A stretch of 64,000 bases of DNA from Pseudomonas fluorescens (lineage in GTDB: Bacteria; Pseudomonadota; Gammaproteobacteria; Pseudomonadales; Pseudomonadaceae): NCBI RefSeq assembly GCF_000968015.1, contig NZ_LACH01000072.1, positions 37,955 through 101,954 of the forward strand. The letters are read 5' to 3'. The notes under the pieces are model-generated. The model did no database searches. It was not told the origin of the DNA and saw only the letters and a program-made list of their open reading frames with translations. Positions 34,710 through 43,748 of the stretch are shown piece by piece (positions within the stretch are counted from its first letter, which is position 1; each line of letters opens with the position of its first letter). Position numbers and translations under genes: made by a program.

Positions 34710-34949
34710 TCAGAGGTAGCGCAGGCCAATGCCCTCGGCATCCACCAACACCACTTCCATGCGCACGCGCGGCGCGCCTGTGGGTAAGTCCTGCACCTGA
34801 CCGTACACCACCGCGCCCTTGGGCAATGTCGACAGGCCCGGATGCTTGACGTAGACGCCTGTCGTCGACAGGTTACGCGTCTGGCCCAGGCATTCGCCGA
34901 AGCTGTGGTGACTGATCTTGATACGAAATGATTTGCGGTGTTCGGACAT
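34710..34949 (-). CDS. PilZ-domain protein, likely c-di-GMP receptor
   Basis: A 79-residue single-domain PilZ protein. Both c-di-GMP-binding elements are present: RKSFR (RxxxR) at residues 5-9 and NLSTTG (N/DxSxxG) at about 26-31. The rest matches the small beta barrel. Such one-domain receptors act by docking onto partner proteins, here unknown. It converges exactly with the TPR gene. The arrangement next to an LpxL-type gene recalls PA0011-PA0012 of P. aeruginosa, from memory. Confidence 0.88.
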   Translation of the reverse strand: MSEHRKSFRIKISHHSFGECLGQTRNLSTTGVYVKHPGLSTLPKGAVVYGQVQDLPTGAPRVRMEVVLVDAEGIGLRYL

Positions 34950-34995
34950 CTTCTGCGCCCTTTATTGAACGTGTTGTGGATAACTGAGAAGCCAG

Positions 34996-35030
34996 ATCAA
35001 AAGATCGCAGCCTTCGGCAGCTCCTACAGG
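34996..35030. repeat. Single REP-like unit (gatcgcagcc-ttcggcagc family)
   Basis: AAAAGATCGCAGCCTTCGGC and CAGCTCCTACAGG match one arm of the 18343-18443 pair. It is flanked on both sides by exact DnaA-box sequences (34975 and 35031). Confidence 0.65.
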
Positions 35031-35055
35031 TTATCCACAGATCATGCCAATCGAC

Positions 35056-35943
35056 TCAGTACCAGCGCTCTTCACCTGGCGGGCGCTTCTTGAAGCGCTT
35101 CATGCTCCACATGTACTGGCTCGGATACGCCCGCACATAGCGCTCGACCACCTGGCTCATGGCCGCGCAGGACGTCTCGGTATCGGTGCTGTACATGGCC
35201 TCTGGCGCGGCTTCGAGGATCACTTTGTAACCCGAACCGTCCGGCAGCCGTAGCGCATGCAGAAACACGCCGACCGCTTTGCCGCCAGCGAGCATGTTCG
35301 GTACGAACTTGCTGGTCAGGGCCTGTGTAGCGAAGAACGGCACGAAGATCCCGGCGGATTCGGACGGTTCCGGGTCAGCGGGAATGCCCACTGCACCACC
35401 TTTGCGCACTTCCTTGATGATGCTGAGGATGCCTTCCTTGGTGGACGCCGCAACACGATTGCCCAATTGCACCCGTTGTTTGCGCAGCAAATCATCCACA
35501 GCCTTCAACTTTGGCGGGCGATAGAAAATGATCGGTTTGCACTGGTTGCAATAGAAGTGGTTCAACACTTCCCAGTTGCCCAGATGACTGGTGATGCCGA
35601 CGACCCCTTTGCCGGAGGCGAGGGCGTCCCTTAGAACCTCAAGACCTTCAACTTCACGCACCAGATCGATGGAGCGCTGGGCCGGCCAGATCCAGGCGCA
35701 GGCGCTTTCGGTCAGCGACTTGCCAATGTCTTTAAGGCTCTGACCGACTAGACGCTCTCGTTCAGCCGTGTCCATGTCCGGGAAACACTTGGCGAGGTTG
35801 ATCCGCACGACATCGCGGGAACGGTTGGGGGTTTTCCACATGACCCAGCCGATGGCCGAGCCCACTGCCTGCACTGCCCGCCACGGAAGCAAGGCAAACA
35901 GCCGCAGAGCGCCTACCAGCAAGGCGCCTTTCAACTTATCCAC
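35056..35943 (-). CDS. LpxL/HtrB-family lipid A late acyltransferase
   Basis: A 295-residue inner-membrane acyltransferase that adds a secondary acyl chain (laurate-type) to lipid A. It has an N-terminal hydrophobic segment (LLVGALRLFALLPW), the catalytic HLGNWE (HX4E) near residue 115, FYRPPKLKAVDDLLRKQR and GIPADPEPSESAGIFVPFFA. It belongs to the LpxL/LpxM superfamily. Which of the Pseudomonas paralogues (LpxL1 or LpxL2/HtrB) it is cannot be decided here. A DnaA box overlaps the start codon (35936-35944). Confidence 0.88.
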   Translation of the reverse strand: MDKLKGALLVGALRLFALLPWRAVQAVGSAIGWVMWKTPNRSRDVVRINLAKCFPDMDTAERERLVGQSLKDIGKSLTESACAWIWPAQRSIDLVREVEGLEVLRDALASGKGVVGITSHLGNWEVLNHFYCNQCKPIIFYRPPKLKAVDDLLRKQRVQLGNRVAASTKEGILSIIKEVRKGGAVGIPADPEPSESAGIFVPFFATQALTSKFVPNMLAGGKAVGVFLHALRLPDGSGYKVILEAAPEAMYSTDTETSCAAMSQVVERYVRAYPSQYMWSMKRFKKRPPGEERWY

Positions 35944-35983
35944 AGGTCACTCCTGATCTTGTGCTGTGCGCGAGGCGGCTATT

Positions 35984-36541
35984 CTAACCGCCGTTCGCCA
36001 GCGCCGCGTAGCGATCGCAATCCTGGGTGTGATCCATGACCATGCCCGAGGCCTGCATCAGCGCGTAACAAATGGTCGGGCCGACGAACGTGAAGCCGGC
36101 CTTTTTCAGGCCTTTGCTCATCTCCACGGCGGTCGGCGTCACGGCCGGCACTTCGCTGCGGTCCTTGAAATGGTTGATCACAGGCTTGCCGTCGACGAAG
36201 GACCAGAGAAACTCCACCGGATCCTCCAGCGCCAGCCAGGCCTGGGCATTGCGCCGGGCCGCGTTGAGCTTGAGGCGATTGCGAATGATGCCCGGATCGA
36301 GCATCAATTCATCGATTTCGGCGTCGCTCATCTGCGCCACGCGCTGTACGTCAAAGCCGAACATCACCTGACGATAGTGCTCGCGTTTACGCAGCACGGT
36401 GATCCAGGAAAGGCCGGCCTGGAACCCTTCGAGCAAAAGCAACTCGAACAATCCCTGCGCATCGCGTAGCGGCGTACCCCACTCCTGATCGTGATAAGCC
36501 ATGTACAGCGGATCTTCGGAACACCAAAAGCAGCGTGGCAT
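35984..36541 (-). CDS. tag: DNA-3-methyladenine glycosylase I
   Basis: A 185-residue base-excision repair enzyme that removes 3-methyladenine from DNA. The family opening PRCFWCSEDPLYMAYHDQEWG is present, with the zinc Cys and catalytic-pocket residues, then LFELLLLEGFQAGLSWITVL, RNRLKLNAARRNAQAW, GLKKAGFTFVGPTICYALMQ and the closing zinc ligands in MDHTQDC. The reading frame stays open far upstream (to 37726), but only this C-terminal 185 codons are real; the rest is antisense to glyQ. It is divergent from glyQ. Confidence 0.95.
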   Translation of the reverse strand: MPRCFWCSEDPLYMAYHDQEWGTPLRDAQGLFELLLLEGFQAGLSWITVLRKREHYRQVMFGFDVQRVAQMSDAEIDELMLDPGIIRNRLKLNAARRNAQAWLALEDPVEFLWSFVDGKPVINHFKDRSEVPAVTPTAVEMSKGLKKAGFTFVGPTICYALMQASGMVMDHTQDCDRYAALANGG

Positions 36542-36622
36542 AAGGCTCCAGGGGGCGTGCGCAGGACCGAATCGGGTATACTCCCGCTCTTTAAATCGCA
36601 GCCCAAGAAACAGGTGAATTTC

Positions 36623-37576
36623 GTGAGCCAGCCTACGCCAGCCGTGCGTACCTTCCAAGACTTGATCCTCGCCCTCCAGCAATACTGGGCCGAGCAAGGT
36701 TGTGTGGTACTTCAGCCCTACGATATGGAAGTAGGCGCCGGGACTTTCCACACTGCCACGTTTCTGCGCGCCATTGGCCCGGAAACCTGGAACGCCGCTT
36801 ATGTGCAGCCCAGTCGTCGCCCGACTGACGGCCGCTACGGCGAAAACCCGAACCGTCTGCAGCACTACTACCAGTTCCAGGTCGTGCTGAAGCCGAACCC
36901 GGACAACTTCCAGGAACTGTACCTGGGCTCCCTCAAGCATGTCGGCCTGGACCCGTTGGTCCACGACATTCGCTTCGTTGAAGACAACTGGGAATCGCCG
37001 ACCCTCGGCGCCTGGGGTCTGGGCTGGGAAGTCTGGCTCAACGGCATGGAAGTGACGCAGTTCACTTACTTCCAGCAAGCGGGCGGCATCGAGTGCTACC
37101 CGGTGACCGGCGAAATCACTTACGGTCTTGAGCGTCTGGCCATGTACCTGCAAGGCGTGGATTCGGTCTACGACCTGGTCTGGGCTGACGGTCCGTTCGG
37201 CAAAGTGACCTACGGCGACGTGTTCCACCAGAACGAAGTGGAGCAGTCGACCTACAACTTCGAACACGCCAACGTCGAGAAACTGTTCGAATTGTTCGAT
37301 TTCTACGAAAGCGAAGCCAAGCGCCTGATCGAACTCGACCAGCCGCTGCCGTTGCCGAGCTACGAAATGGTGTTGAAGGCCTCCCATACCTTCAACCTGC
37401 TGGATGCTCGCCGGGCGATCTCGGTGACCGCGCGTCAGCAATACATTCTGCGTGTCCGCACCCTGGCGCGTTCCGTTGCGCAAGCCTACCTGCTGGCTCG
37501 CGCCAAGCTGGGCTTCCCGATGGCGACCCCCGACCTGCGTGACGAAGTGTTGGCTAAGCTGGAGGCTGCACAATGA
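36623..37576 (+). CDS. glyQ: Glycyl-tRNA synthetase alpha subunit
   Basis: The 317-residue catalytic subunit of the bacterial alpha2-beta2 glycyl-tRNA synthetase. It has TFQDLILALQQYWAEQGC, GAGTFHTATFLRAIGPE, AYVQPSRRPTDGRYGENPNR and FTYFQQAGGIECYPVTGEIT, the standard class II core. The start is a GTG at 36623 (VSQPTPAVRTFQ), matching the family length; no ATG fits. A TATACT at 36577 may be its -10. The stop overlaps glyS by four bases. Confidence 0.97.
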   Translation: MSQPTPAVRTFQDLILALQQYWAEQGCVVLQPYDMEVGAGTFHTATFLRAIGPETWNAAYVQPSRRPTDGRYGENPNRLQHYYQFQVVLKPNPDNFQELYLGSLKHVGLDPLVHDIRFVEDNWESPTLGAWGLGWEVWLNGMEVTQFTYFQQAGGIECYPVTGEITYGLERLAMYLQGVDSVYDLVWADGPFGKVTYGDVFHQNEVEQSTYNFEHANVEKLFELFDFYESEAKRLIELDQPLPLPSYEMVLKASHTFNLLDARRAISVTARQQYILRVRTLARSVAQAYLLARAKLGFPMATPDLRDEVLAKLEAAQ

Positions 37577-39627
37577 GTGCTCTAGATTTTCTGGTTGAAC
37601 TGGGCACCGAAGAACTGCCACCCAAAGCCCTGAACACCTTGGCCGACGCGTTCCTGGCCGGTATCGACAAGGGCCTGCAAGCCGCTGGCCTGAACTACGA
37701 GACCAAAACCGTCTACGCCGCGCCACGTCGTCTGGCCGTACTGATCACCGATCTGGCGACTCAGCAGCCGGATCGCAGCATCAACCTTGATGGCCCGCCA
37801 CGTCAGGCTGCGTTCGATGCTGAGGGCAACCCGACTCAAGCGGCATTGGGCTTCGCCAAGAAGTGCGGCGTCGACCTGAGCGAAATCGATCAGAGCGGTC
37901 CGAAACTGCGTTACAGCCAAAACATCGCCGGTAAACCGACCGCGAGCCTGCTGCCCACCATCGTCGAAGATTCCCTGAACGACCTGCCGATTCCCAAGCG
38001 CATGCGCTGGGGTGCTCGCAAGGAAGAATTCGTTCGTCCGACCCAGTGGCTGGTGATGCTGCTCGGTGACCAGGTCATCGATTGCACGATCCTTGCCCAG
38101 AAGTCCGGCCGCGATTCCCGTGGTCACCGCTTCCACCACCCGGAAAGCGTACGCATCACCTCGCCGGCCAACTACTTGACCGACCTGCGTGCCGCTTACG
38201 TTCTGGCCGATGCCAACGAGCGTCGTGAGCTGATCAGCAAGCGCACCGAAGAACTGGCGACGATGCAGGAAGGCACGGCAATTGTTCCGCCAGCCCTGCT
38301 CGACGAAGTGACCGCGCTGGTTGAATGGCCGGTGCCGCTGGTGTGCTCGTTCGAAGAGCGTTTCCTCGACGTGCCGCAAGAAGCCCTGATCACGACCATG
38401 CAGGACAACCAGAAGTATTTCTGCCTGCTGGATGCCGACGGCAAGTTGCTGCCTCGTTTCATTACCGTGGCCAACATCGAAAGCAAAGACCCGCAACAGA
38501 TCATCGCCGGTAACGAGAAAGTGGTTCGTCCACGCCTGACCGACGCCGAGTTCTTCTTCAAGCAAGACAAGAAGCAGAAACTCGAAGACTTCAACCTGCG
38601 CCTGCAGAACGTGGTGTTCCAGGAAAAACTCGGCAGCGTCTACGACAAGGCCGAGCGCGTTTCCAAACTCGCTGCGTTCATCGCTCAACGCATTGGCGGC
38701 AACGCCGCATGGGCCTCCCGTGCCGGCCTGCTGTCCAAGTGCGACCTGTCGACCGAGATGGTCGGTGAGTTCCCGGAGATGCAAGGTGTCGCCGGTTACT
38801 ACTACGCCCTCAACGACGGCGAGCCGGAAGAAGTTGCACTGGCGCTGAACGAGCAGTACATGCCGCGCGGTGCCGGCGCTGAACTGCCGACCACCCTGAC
38901 CGGTGCGGCCGTGGCCATCGCGGACAAGCTCGACACGCTGGTGGGCATTTTCGGTATCGGCATGCTGCCAACCGGTAGCAAAGACCCGTACGCCTTGCGC
39001 CGTGCAGCGCTGGGCGTGTTGCGCATCCTGATCGACAAGAAGCTCGATCTCGACCTGAACGACGCCGTGGCGTTTGCCGTGAATGCGTTCGGTACCAAGG
39101 TCAAGGTTGCTGGTCTGAATGACTCAGTGCTGGAGTTCATCTTCGACCGTTTGCGTGCCCGTTACGAAGACGAAGGCGTTGATGTCGGGACGTACCTGTC
39201 GGTACGTGCCCTGAAACCGGGTTCGGCGCTGGACTTCGATCAGCGCGTACAAGCGGTAGAAGCGTTCCGCAAATTGCCGGAAGCCGCTGCCCTGGCCGCG
39301 GTGAACAAGCGCGTTTCGAATTTGCTGAGCAAGGTCGAAGGCTCTGTTCCTTCAGTCGTGGAAGCCAAGTACTTCGACAACGCCAACGAGTTCTCCCTGT
39401 ACTCGGCGATCCAGCAGGCTGACCAGGCTGTGCAGCCGATGGCCGCTGCGCGTCAGTACAGCGAATCGCTGGCACGTCTGGCCGCCTTGCGCGAGCCGGT
39501 GGATGCGTTCTTCGAAGCCGTAATGGTCAATGCGGAAGATGCCAAGGTCCGCGCCAACCGTTATGCGCTGCTGTTGCGCCTGCGTGGGCTGTTCCTGGGC
39601 GTCGCCGACATTTCGCTGCTGGGTTGA
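37573..39627 (+). CDS. glyS: Glycyl-tRNA synthetase beta subunit
   Basis: The 684-residue beta subunit required for tRNA-Gly binding and charging. Hallmarks are FLVELGTEELPPKALNTLAD at the N-terminus, MRWGARKEEFVRPTQWLVML, ALITTMQDNQKYF, VRPRLTDAEFFFKQDKKQ (HD-like region) and a C-terminal anticodon-binding-like domain. It is translationally coupled to glyQ through an ATGA overlap. gmhB follows after 10 bases. Confidence 0.97.
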   Translation: MSALDFLVELGTEELPPKALNTLADAFLAGIDKGLQAAGLNYETKTVYAAPRRLAVLITDLATQQPDRSINLDGPPRQAAFDAEGNPTQAALGFAKKCGVDLSEIDQSGPKLRYSQNIAGKPTASLLPTIVEDSLNDLPIPKRMRWGARKEEFVRPTQWLVMLLGDQVIDCTILAQKSGRDSRGHRFHHPESVRITSPANYLTDLRAAYVLADANERRELISKRTEELATMQEGTAIVPPALLDEVTALVEWPVPLVCSFEERFLDVPQEALITTMQDNQKYFCLLDADGKLLPRFITVANIESKDPQQIIAGNEKVVRPRLTDAEFFFKQDKKQKLEDFNLRLQNVVFQEKLGSVYDKAERVSKLAAFIAQRIGGNAAWASRAGLLSKCDLSTEMVGEFPEMQGVAGYYYALNDGEPEEVALALNEQYMPRGAGAELPTTLTGAAVAIADKLDTLVGIFGIGMLPTGSKDPYALRRAALGVLRILIDKKLDLDLNDAVAFAVNAFGTKVKVAGLNDSVLEFIFDRLRARYEDEGVDVGTYLSVRALKPGSALDFDQRVQAVEAFRKLPEAAALAAVNKRVSNLLSKVEGSVPSVVEAKYFDNANEFSLYSAIQQADQAVQPMAAARQYSESLARLAALREPVDAFFEAVMVNAEDAKVRANRYALLLRLRGLFLGVADISLLG

Positions 39628-39637
39628 GGGGCTGCTG

Positions 39638-40171
39638 TTGAAACTGCTGATTCTCGATCGGGACGGAGTGATCAATTACGACTCCGACGCTTACATCAAG
39701 TCGGTGGAGGAGTGGATTCCGCTCCCTGGTTCGATCGAAGCGATCGCGCAGTTGAGCAAGGCCGGCTGGACGGTAGCGGTGGCTACCAACCAGTCGGGCA
39801 TCGCTCGCGGCTATTACGACATCGCCACCCTGGATGCCATGCACGCTCGCTTGCGCGAGTTGGTGGCGGAGCAGGGTGGCGAAGTCGGGCTGATCGTCTA
39901 TTGCCCGCACGGGCCGGACGATGGCTGCGATTGCCGCAAACCAAAACCCGGGATGTTGAAAACCATCGCCGCGCATTACAACGTATCGCTGACCAATCTT
40001 TGGTTCGTCGGCGATACCCTTGGTGACCTGGAGGCCGCCAAAGCCGTCGATTCTCAGCCAGTTTTGGTAAAGACCGGGAAAGGCGAAAAGACTTTGGGCA
40101 AGACCCTACCGGTAGGCACCTTGATTTTTGACGATCTGGCGGCGATTGCCGCAGAACTTATCCACAATTAG
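39638..40171 (+). CDS. gmhB: D-glycero-beta-D-manno-heptose 1,7-bisphosphate 7-phosphatase
   Basis: A 177-residue HAD phosphatase for ADP-heptose, the LPS inner-core sugar. It shows LLILDRDGVINYD (nucleophile Asp), VATNQSGIARG, a zinc knuckle CPHGPDDGCDCRKPKPGML, and WFVGDTLGDLEAA. The start is TTG at 39638 (GAGGGG upstream); no ATG lies nearby, and the frame upstream is glyS. The stop region contains an exact DnaA box (40158). The plsC-like gene follows. Confidence 0.94.
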   Translation: MKLLILDRDGVINYDSDAYIKSVEEWIPLPGSIEAIAQLSKAGWTVAVATNQSGIARGYYDIATLDAMHARLRELVAEQGGEVGLIVYCPHGPDDGCDCRKPKPGMLKTIAAHYNVSLTNLWFVGDTLGDLEAAKAVDSQPVLVKTGKGEKTLGKTLPVGTLIFDDLAAIAAELIHN

Positions 40172-40253
40172 AGTGCTTCGATTGTTCCTGACCAAGGATT
40201 GATCGGGAGTGCGCTTTATATAGACGGGCAGAGCCCGCACGGTAAACGTCGCT

Positions 40254-41033
40254 ATGTCGATATTGCAGGCCATCAGAACTTTCCTCTTTTACCTGCTGCT
40301 GGGCACCAGCTCGTTGCTCTGGTGCAGCCTGAGCTTTTTCATCGCGCCTTTTCTGCCGTTCAAGGCGCGGTATCGCTTCATCAACGTGTACTGGTGCCGC
40401 TGCGCCTTGTGGCTGAGCAAAGTTTTCCTGGGCATCCGCTACGAAGTGAAGGGTGCCGAGAACGTGCCTGACCAGCCCTGCGTGATTCAGTCGAACCACC
40501 AGAGCACCTGGGAGACGTTCTTCCTCTCCGCTTACTTCGAGCCCTTGAGCCAGGTGCTCAAGCGCGAACTGCTCTACGTTCCATTCTTCGGCTGGGCCAT
40601 GGCCATGCTGCGGCCGATCGCCATCGACCGCGACAACCCGAAAGCCGCGCTCAAGCATGTGGCGAAGAAGGGCGACGAACTGCTGAAAGACGGCGTCTGG
40701 GTCCTGATCTTCCCAGAGGGAACGCGCGTTCCTTACGGCACCATCGGAAAATTCTCTCGCGGTGGTACCGCTCTAGCCGTCAACGCCGCACTTCCCGTGC
40801 TGCCGATTGCGCACAATGCTGGCAAGTTCTGGCCGAAAACCGGTTGGGCGAAGAAGCAGGGTGTCATTACCGTGATCATCGGCGCACCCATGTATGCAGA
40901 GGGTAGCGGGCCGCGAGCGATTGCCGAGCTGAATGATCGGGTCCAGGCCTGGAACGAGCAGATGCAACGTGAAATGGGCTCGCTGCCACCCGCCCCGCAA
41001 GCCCCGACTGCTACCGATCAAGTGGCTGTCTGA
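40254..41033 (+). CDS. plsC: PlsC-family 1-acyl-sn-glycerol-3-phosphate acyltransferase
   Basis: A 259-residue membrane-bound acyltransferase that makes phosphatidic acid from lysophosphatidate. A hydrophobic N-terminus is followed by SNHQSTWET (NHX4E form of the NHX4D motif), LKRELLYVPFFGWAMAML, PIAIDRDNP and FPEGTRVPYGTIGKFSRGG. P. aeruginosa has the equivalent gene (called lptA) between gmhB and gyrB. It converges with gyrB. Several PlsC paralogues usually exist in pseudomonads, so the symbol is generic. Confidence 0.88.
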   Translation: MSILQAIRTFLFYLLLGTSSLLWCSLSFFIAPFLPFKARYRFINVYWCRCALWLSKVFLGIRYEVKGAENVPDQPCVIQSNHQSTWETFFLSAYFEPLSQVLKRELLYVPFFGWAMAMLRPIAIDRDNPKAALKHVAKKGDELLKDGVWVLIFPEGTRVPYGTIGKFSRGGTALAVNAALPVLPIAHNAGKFWPKTGWAKKQGVITVIIGAPMYAEGSGPRAIAELNDRVQAWNEQMQREMGSLPPAPQAPTATDQVAV

Positions 41034-41162
41034 GATTTTGTGGATAACCTGTGTACTGTTTTGTTGAAAAGCGTCTGATTTTGTTTTCAAGCTTATGATT
41101 TATATACATATTTTATAAACCCATAAAAAACCGAAAAAGGTGCATAAGTTTTTTTCGGACGT

Positions 41163-41194
41163 AAAAAAACCGGCTGATATAGCCGGTTTTTTTA
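41163..41194 (+). terminator. Terminator of the glyQ-glyS-gmhB-plsC series
   Basis: AAAAAAACCGGCT-gatat-AGCCGGTTTTTTT: an uninterrupted stem flanked by A and T runs, so it may work in both directions. It lies about 130 bases after plsC. Confidence 0.88.
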
Positions 41195-41266
41195 TGCCTG
41201 CGGTAACGTGTTTCAATGGTTGAACAACAGCAGGGTTGGTTTATTACCCGAGCCGATAACGGACAA

Positions 41267-41301
41267 TAAAAAAGGCCAACGCTAAGCGTTGGCCTTTTTC
41301 G
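41267..41301 (-). terminator. Terminator after gyrB
   Basis: AAAAAAGGCCAACGC-taa-GCGTTGGCCTTTTTC: a 15-base class hairpin with A/T flanks, immediately downstream of the gyrB stop on the minus strand, closing the dnaA-dnaN-recF-gyrB cluster. Confidence 0.9.
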
Positions 41302-41319
41302 TTTGGCAGGTTTGCTGGA

Positions 41320-43743
41320 TCAGAAGTCCAGGTTGGATACCGCCAAGGCGTTGCTTTCGATGAAGTCACGACGAGGCTCGACCGCATCACCCATCAGGGT
41401 GTTGAAGATCTGGTCCGCGCCAATGGCGTCTTCGATGGTCACTTTGAGCATCCGGCGTTGGCTTGGGTCCATGGTGGTTTCCCACAGCTGATCCGGGTTC
41501 ATCTCACCCAGACCTTTGTATCGCTGGATGGTGTGACGCTTGGTGCTTTCGGCCATCAGCCATTCAAGGGCTTCCTTGAACTCCGTTACCGGCTTCTTGC
41601 GCTCGCCACGCTGGATATACGCGCCGTCGTCCAGCAAGGTGCTCAGTTGAGCGCCCAGAGAAACAACAGTCTTGTAATCGTTGCTGCCGAAGAAGTCGCG
41701 GTTGAAGGTGACGTAGTTCGACAAGCCGTGGGAGATCAGTTCAACCTCAGGCAGCCAGACATTACGTTCACGGTCTTCACGCAGGCTGGCTTTGTAAACC
41801 AGGCCGGACTTCTCGACGGTGCGCAGGCGAACTTCGTACTGGGCCATCCAATCCTGCATCGCTGCGTGATCGGACAATTGCTCCAGGCTAACGGCTGGCA
41901 GGTAGATGAAGTGCTCGGTCAGCTCCTGTGGGTACAGGCGCGACAGACGCTTGAGGGTCTTCATTACCAGACGGAAGTCATTCACCAGACGCTCGAGGGC
42001 TGGCCCGGAAATACCCGGGGCTTCCTCGTTCAAGTGCAGGCTCGCATCTTCCAGGGCCGACTGCGTCATGTACTCTTCCATGGCGTCGTCGTCTTTGATG
42101 TATTGCTCTTGCTTGCCTTTCTTGACCTTGTACAGCGGTGGCTGGGCGATGTAGATGTAGCCGCGCTCGATCAGCTCCGGCAACTGACGGAAGAAGAAGG
42201 TCAGCAGCAGGGTACGGATGTGCGAACCGTCGACGTCAGCATCGGTCATGATGATGATGTTGTGGTAACGCAGCTTCGCGATGTTGTACTCGTCACGGCC
42301 AATGCCGCAGCCCAGCGCAGTGATCAAGGTGCCCACTTCTTGCGAAGAGATCATCTTGTCGAAACGCGCCTTCTCGACGTTCAGGATCTTGCCCTTGAGA
42401 GGCAGGATGGCTTGGGTCCGACGGTTACGTCCCTGCTTGGCGGAGCCGCCAGCAGAGTCACCTTCCACGAGGTACAGTTCGGAAAGGGCAGGGTCTTTTT
42501 CCTGGCAGTCAGCCAGTTTGCCCGGCAGGCCGGCGATATCCAGCGCGCCTTTACGGCGGGTCATCTCACGGGCTTTACGCGCCGCTTCACGAGCGCGAGC
42601 CGCATCGATCATCTTGCCGACGACCAGCTTGGCTTCGTTCGGGTTTTCCAACAGGAAGTCGGAGAAATACTTGCCCATTTCCTGTTCGACCGCGGTCTTC
42701 ACTTCGGAAGAAACCAGCTTGTCTTTGGTCTGGGAGCTGAACTTCGGATCCGGCACTTTTACCGAGATGATCGCGGTCAGGCCTTCACGGGCATCGTCAC
42801 CGGTGGTCGCGACTTTGTGCTTCTTCGCCAGACCTTCGGCTTCGATGTAAGTGTTCAGGTTACGCGTCAGTGCGGAACGGAAACCCACCAGGTGAGTACC
42901 GCCATCGCGCTGTGGAATGTTGTTGGTGAAGCACAACAGGTTCTCGTTGAAGCTGTCGTTCCACTGCAAGGCGATTTCCACGCCGATGCCGTCTTCACGC
43001 TGGATGTTGAAGTGGAACACCTGGTTGACCGGGGTCTTGTTGGTGTTCAGGTATTCAACGAACGCACGCAGGCCACCTTCGTACTTGAACAGCTCTTCCT
43101 TGCCGCTGCGCTCGTCCTTGAGGACGATACCGACACCGGAGTTGAGGAAGGACAGTTCACGAATCCGCTTGGCCAGGATGTCCCAGCTGAAGTGGATGTT
43201 CTTGAAGGTCAGGTCGGACGGTTTGAAGTGAATCTGGGTACCGGTGGTTTCGCTTTCGCCAACGATTTTCATCGGCTCTTTCGGAACACCGTGAATATAA
43301 GTCTGTTCCCAGATCTTGCCGCTGCGGCGAACGGTCAGGACCAGCTCTTCGGACAGGGCGTTCACAACCGACACACCTACACCGTGCAGGCCGCCGGATA
43401 CTTTGTAGGAGTTGTCGTCGAACTTACCGCCGGCGTGCAGCACGGTCATGATGACCTCCGCTGCCGAGACGCCTTCTTCTTTGTGCACGTCTACCGGGAT
43501 ACCACGACCGTTGTCGCGAACGGTGATGGATTCGTCCGGGTGGATGATGATGCTGATGTCGTCGCAGTGGCCAGCGAGCGCTTCATCGATGGAGTTGTCG
43601 ACTACCTCGAAGACCATGTGGTGCAGACCGCTACCATCGTCGGTGTCACCAATGTACATACCGGGACGTTTGCGTACGGCATCCAGGCCTTTCAGCACTT
43701 TAATGCTCGTTGAGTCGTAGGTATTCGTATTTTCTTCGCTCAA
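41320..43743 (-). CDS. gyrB: DNA gyrase subunit B
   Basis: The 807-residue ATPase subunit of gyrase, which supercoils DNA with GyrA. It has SIKVLKGLDAVRKRPGMYIG, VVDNSIDEALAGHCDDI (ATP-site Glu/Asn/Asp), GRGIPVDVHKEEG, GGLHGVGVSVVNALS, YLVEGDSAGGSAKQGRNR (Toprim), MTDADVDGSHIRTLLLTFF and a C-terminal QRYKGLGEMNPDQLWETTM. The start is TTG at 43743 with GGGAG upstream; this gives the known N-terminus and length, while the frame to 43899 overlaps recF. It is the last gene of the dnaA cluster. Confidence 0.96.
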   Translation of the reverse strand: MSEENTNTYDSTSIKVLKGLDAVRKRPGMYIGDTDDGSGLHHMVFEVVDNSIDEALAGHCDDISIIIHPDESITVRDNGRGIPVDVHKEEGVSAAEVIMTVLHAGGKFDDNSYKVSGGLHGVGVSVVNALSEELVLTVRRSGKIWEQTYIHGVPKEPMKIVGESETTGTQIHFKPSDLTFKNIHFSWDILAKRIRELSFLNSGVGIVLKDERSGKEELFKYEGGLRAFVEYLNTNKTPVNQVFHFNIQREDGIGVEIALQWNDSFNENLLCFTNNIPQRDGGTHLVGFRSALTRNLNTYIEAEGLAKKHKVATTGDDAREGLTAIISVKVPDPKFSSQTKDKLVSSEVKTAVEQEMGKYFSDFLLENPNEAKLVVGKMIDAARAREAARKAREMTRRKGALDIAGLPGKLADCQEKDPALSELYLVEGDSAGGSAKQGRNRRTQAILPLKGKILNVEKARFDKMISSQEVGTLITALGCGIGRDEYNIAKLRYHNIIIMTDADVDGSHIRTLLLTFFFRQLPELIERGYIYIAQPPLYKVKKGKQEQYIKDDDAMEEYMTQSALEDASLHLNEEAPGISGPALERLVNDFRLVMKTLKRLSRLYPQELTEHFIYLPAVSLEQLSDHAAMQDWMAQYEVRLRTVEKSGLVYKASLREDRERNVWLPEVELISHGLSNYVTFNRDFFGSNDYKTVVSLGAQLSTLLDDGAYIQRGERKKPVTEFKEALEWLMAESTKRHTIQRYKGLGEMNPDQLWETTMDPSQRRMLKVTIEDAIGADQIFNTLMGDAVEPRRDFIESNALAVSNLDF

Positions 43744-43748
43744 TGCCT

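Noticed and set aside
36542..37726. Long N-terminal extension of the tag reading frame
   Set aside because: The extension is antisense to glyQ; true Tag starts at 36541 with the family N-terminus.
41458..43713. 751-codon open frame antisense to gyrB
   Set aside because: It lies wholly opposite gyrB, starts and ends without ribosome site or family motifs, and its His/Gln/Val-rich composition is the usual mirror of GC-rich Pseudomonas codons.
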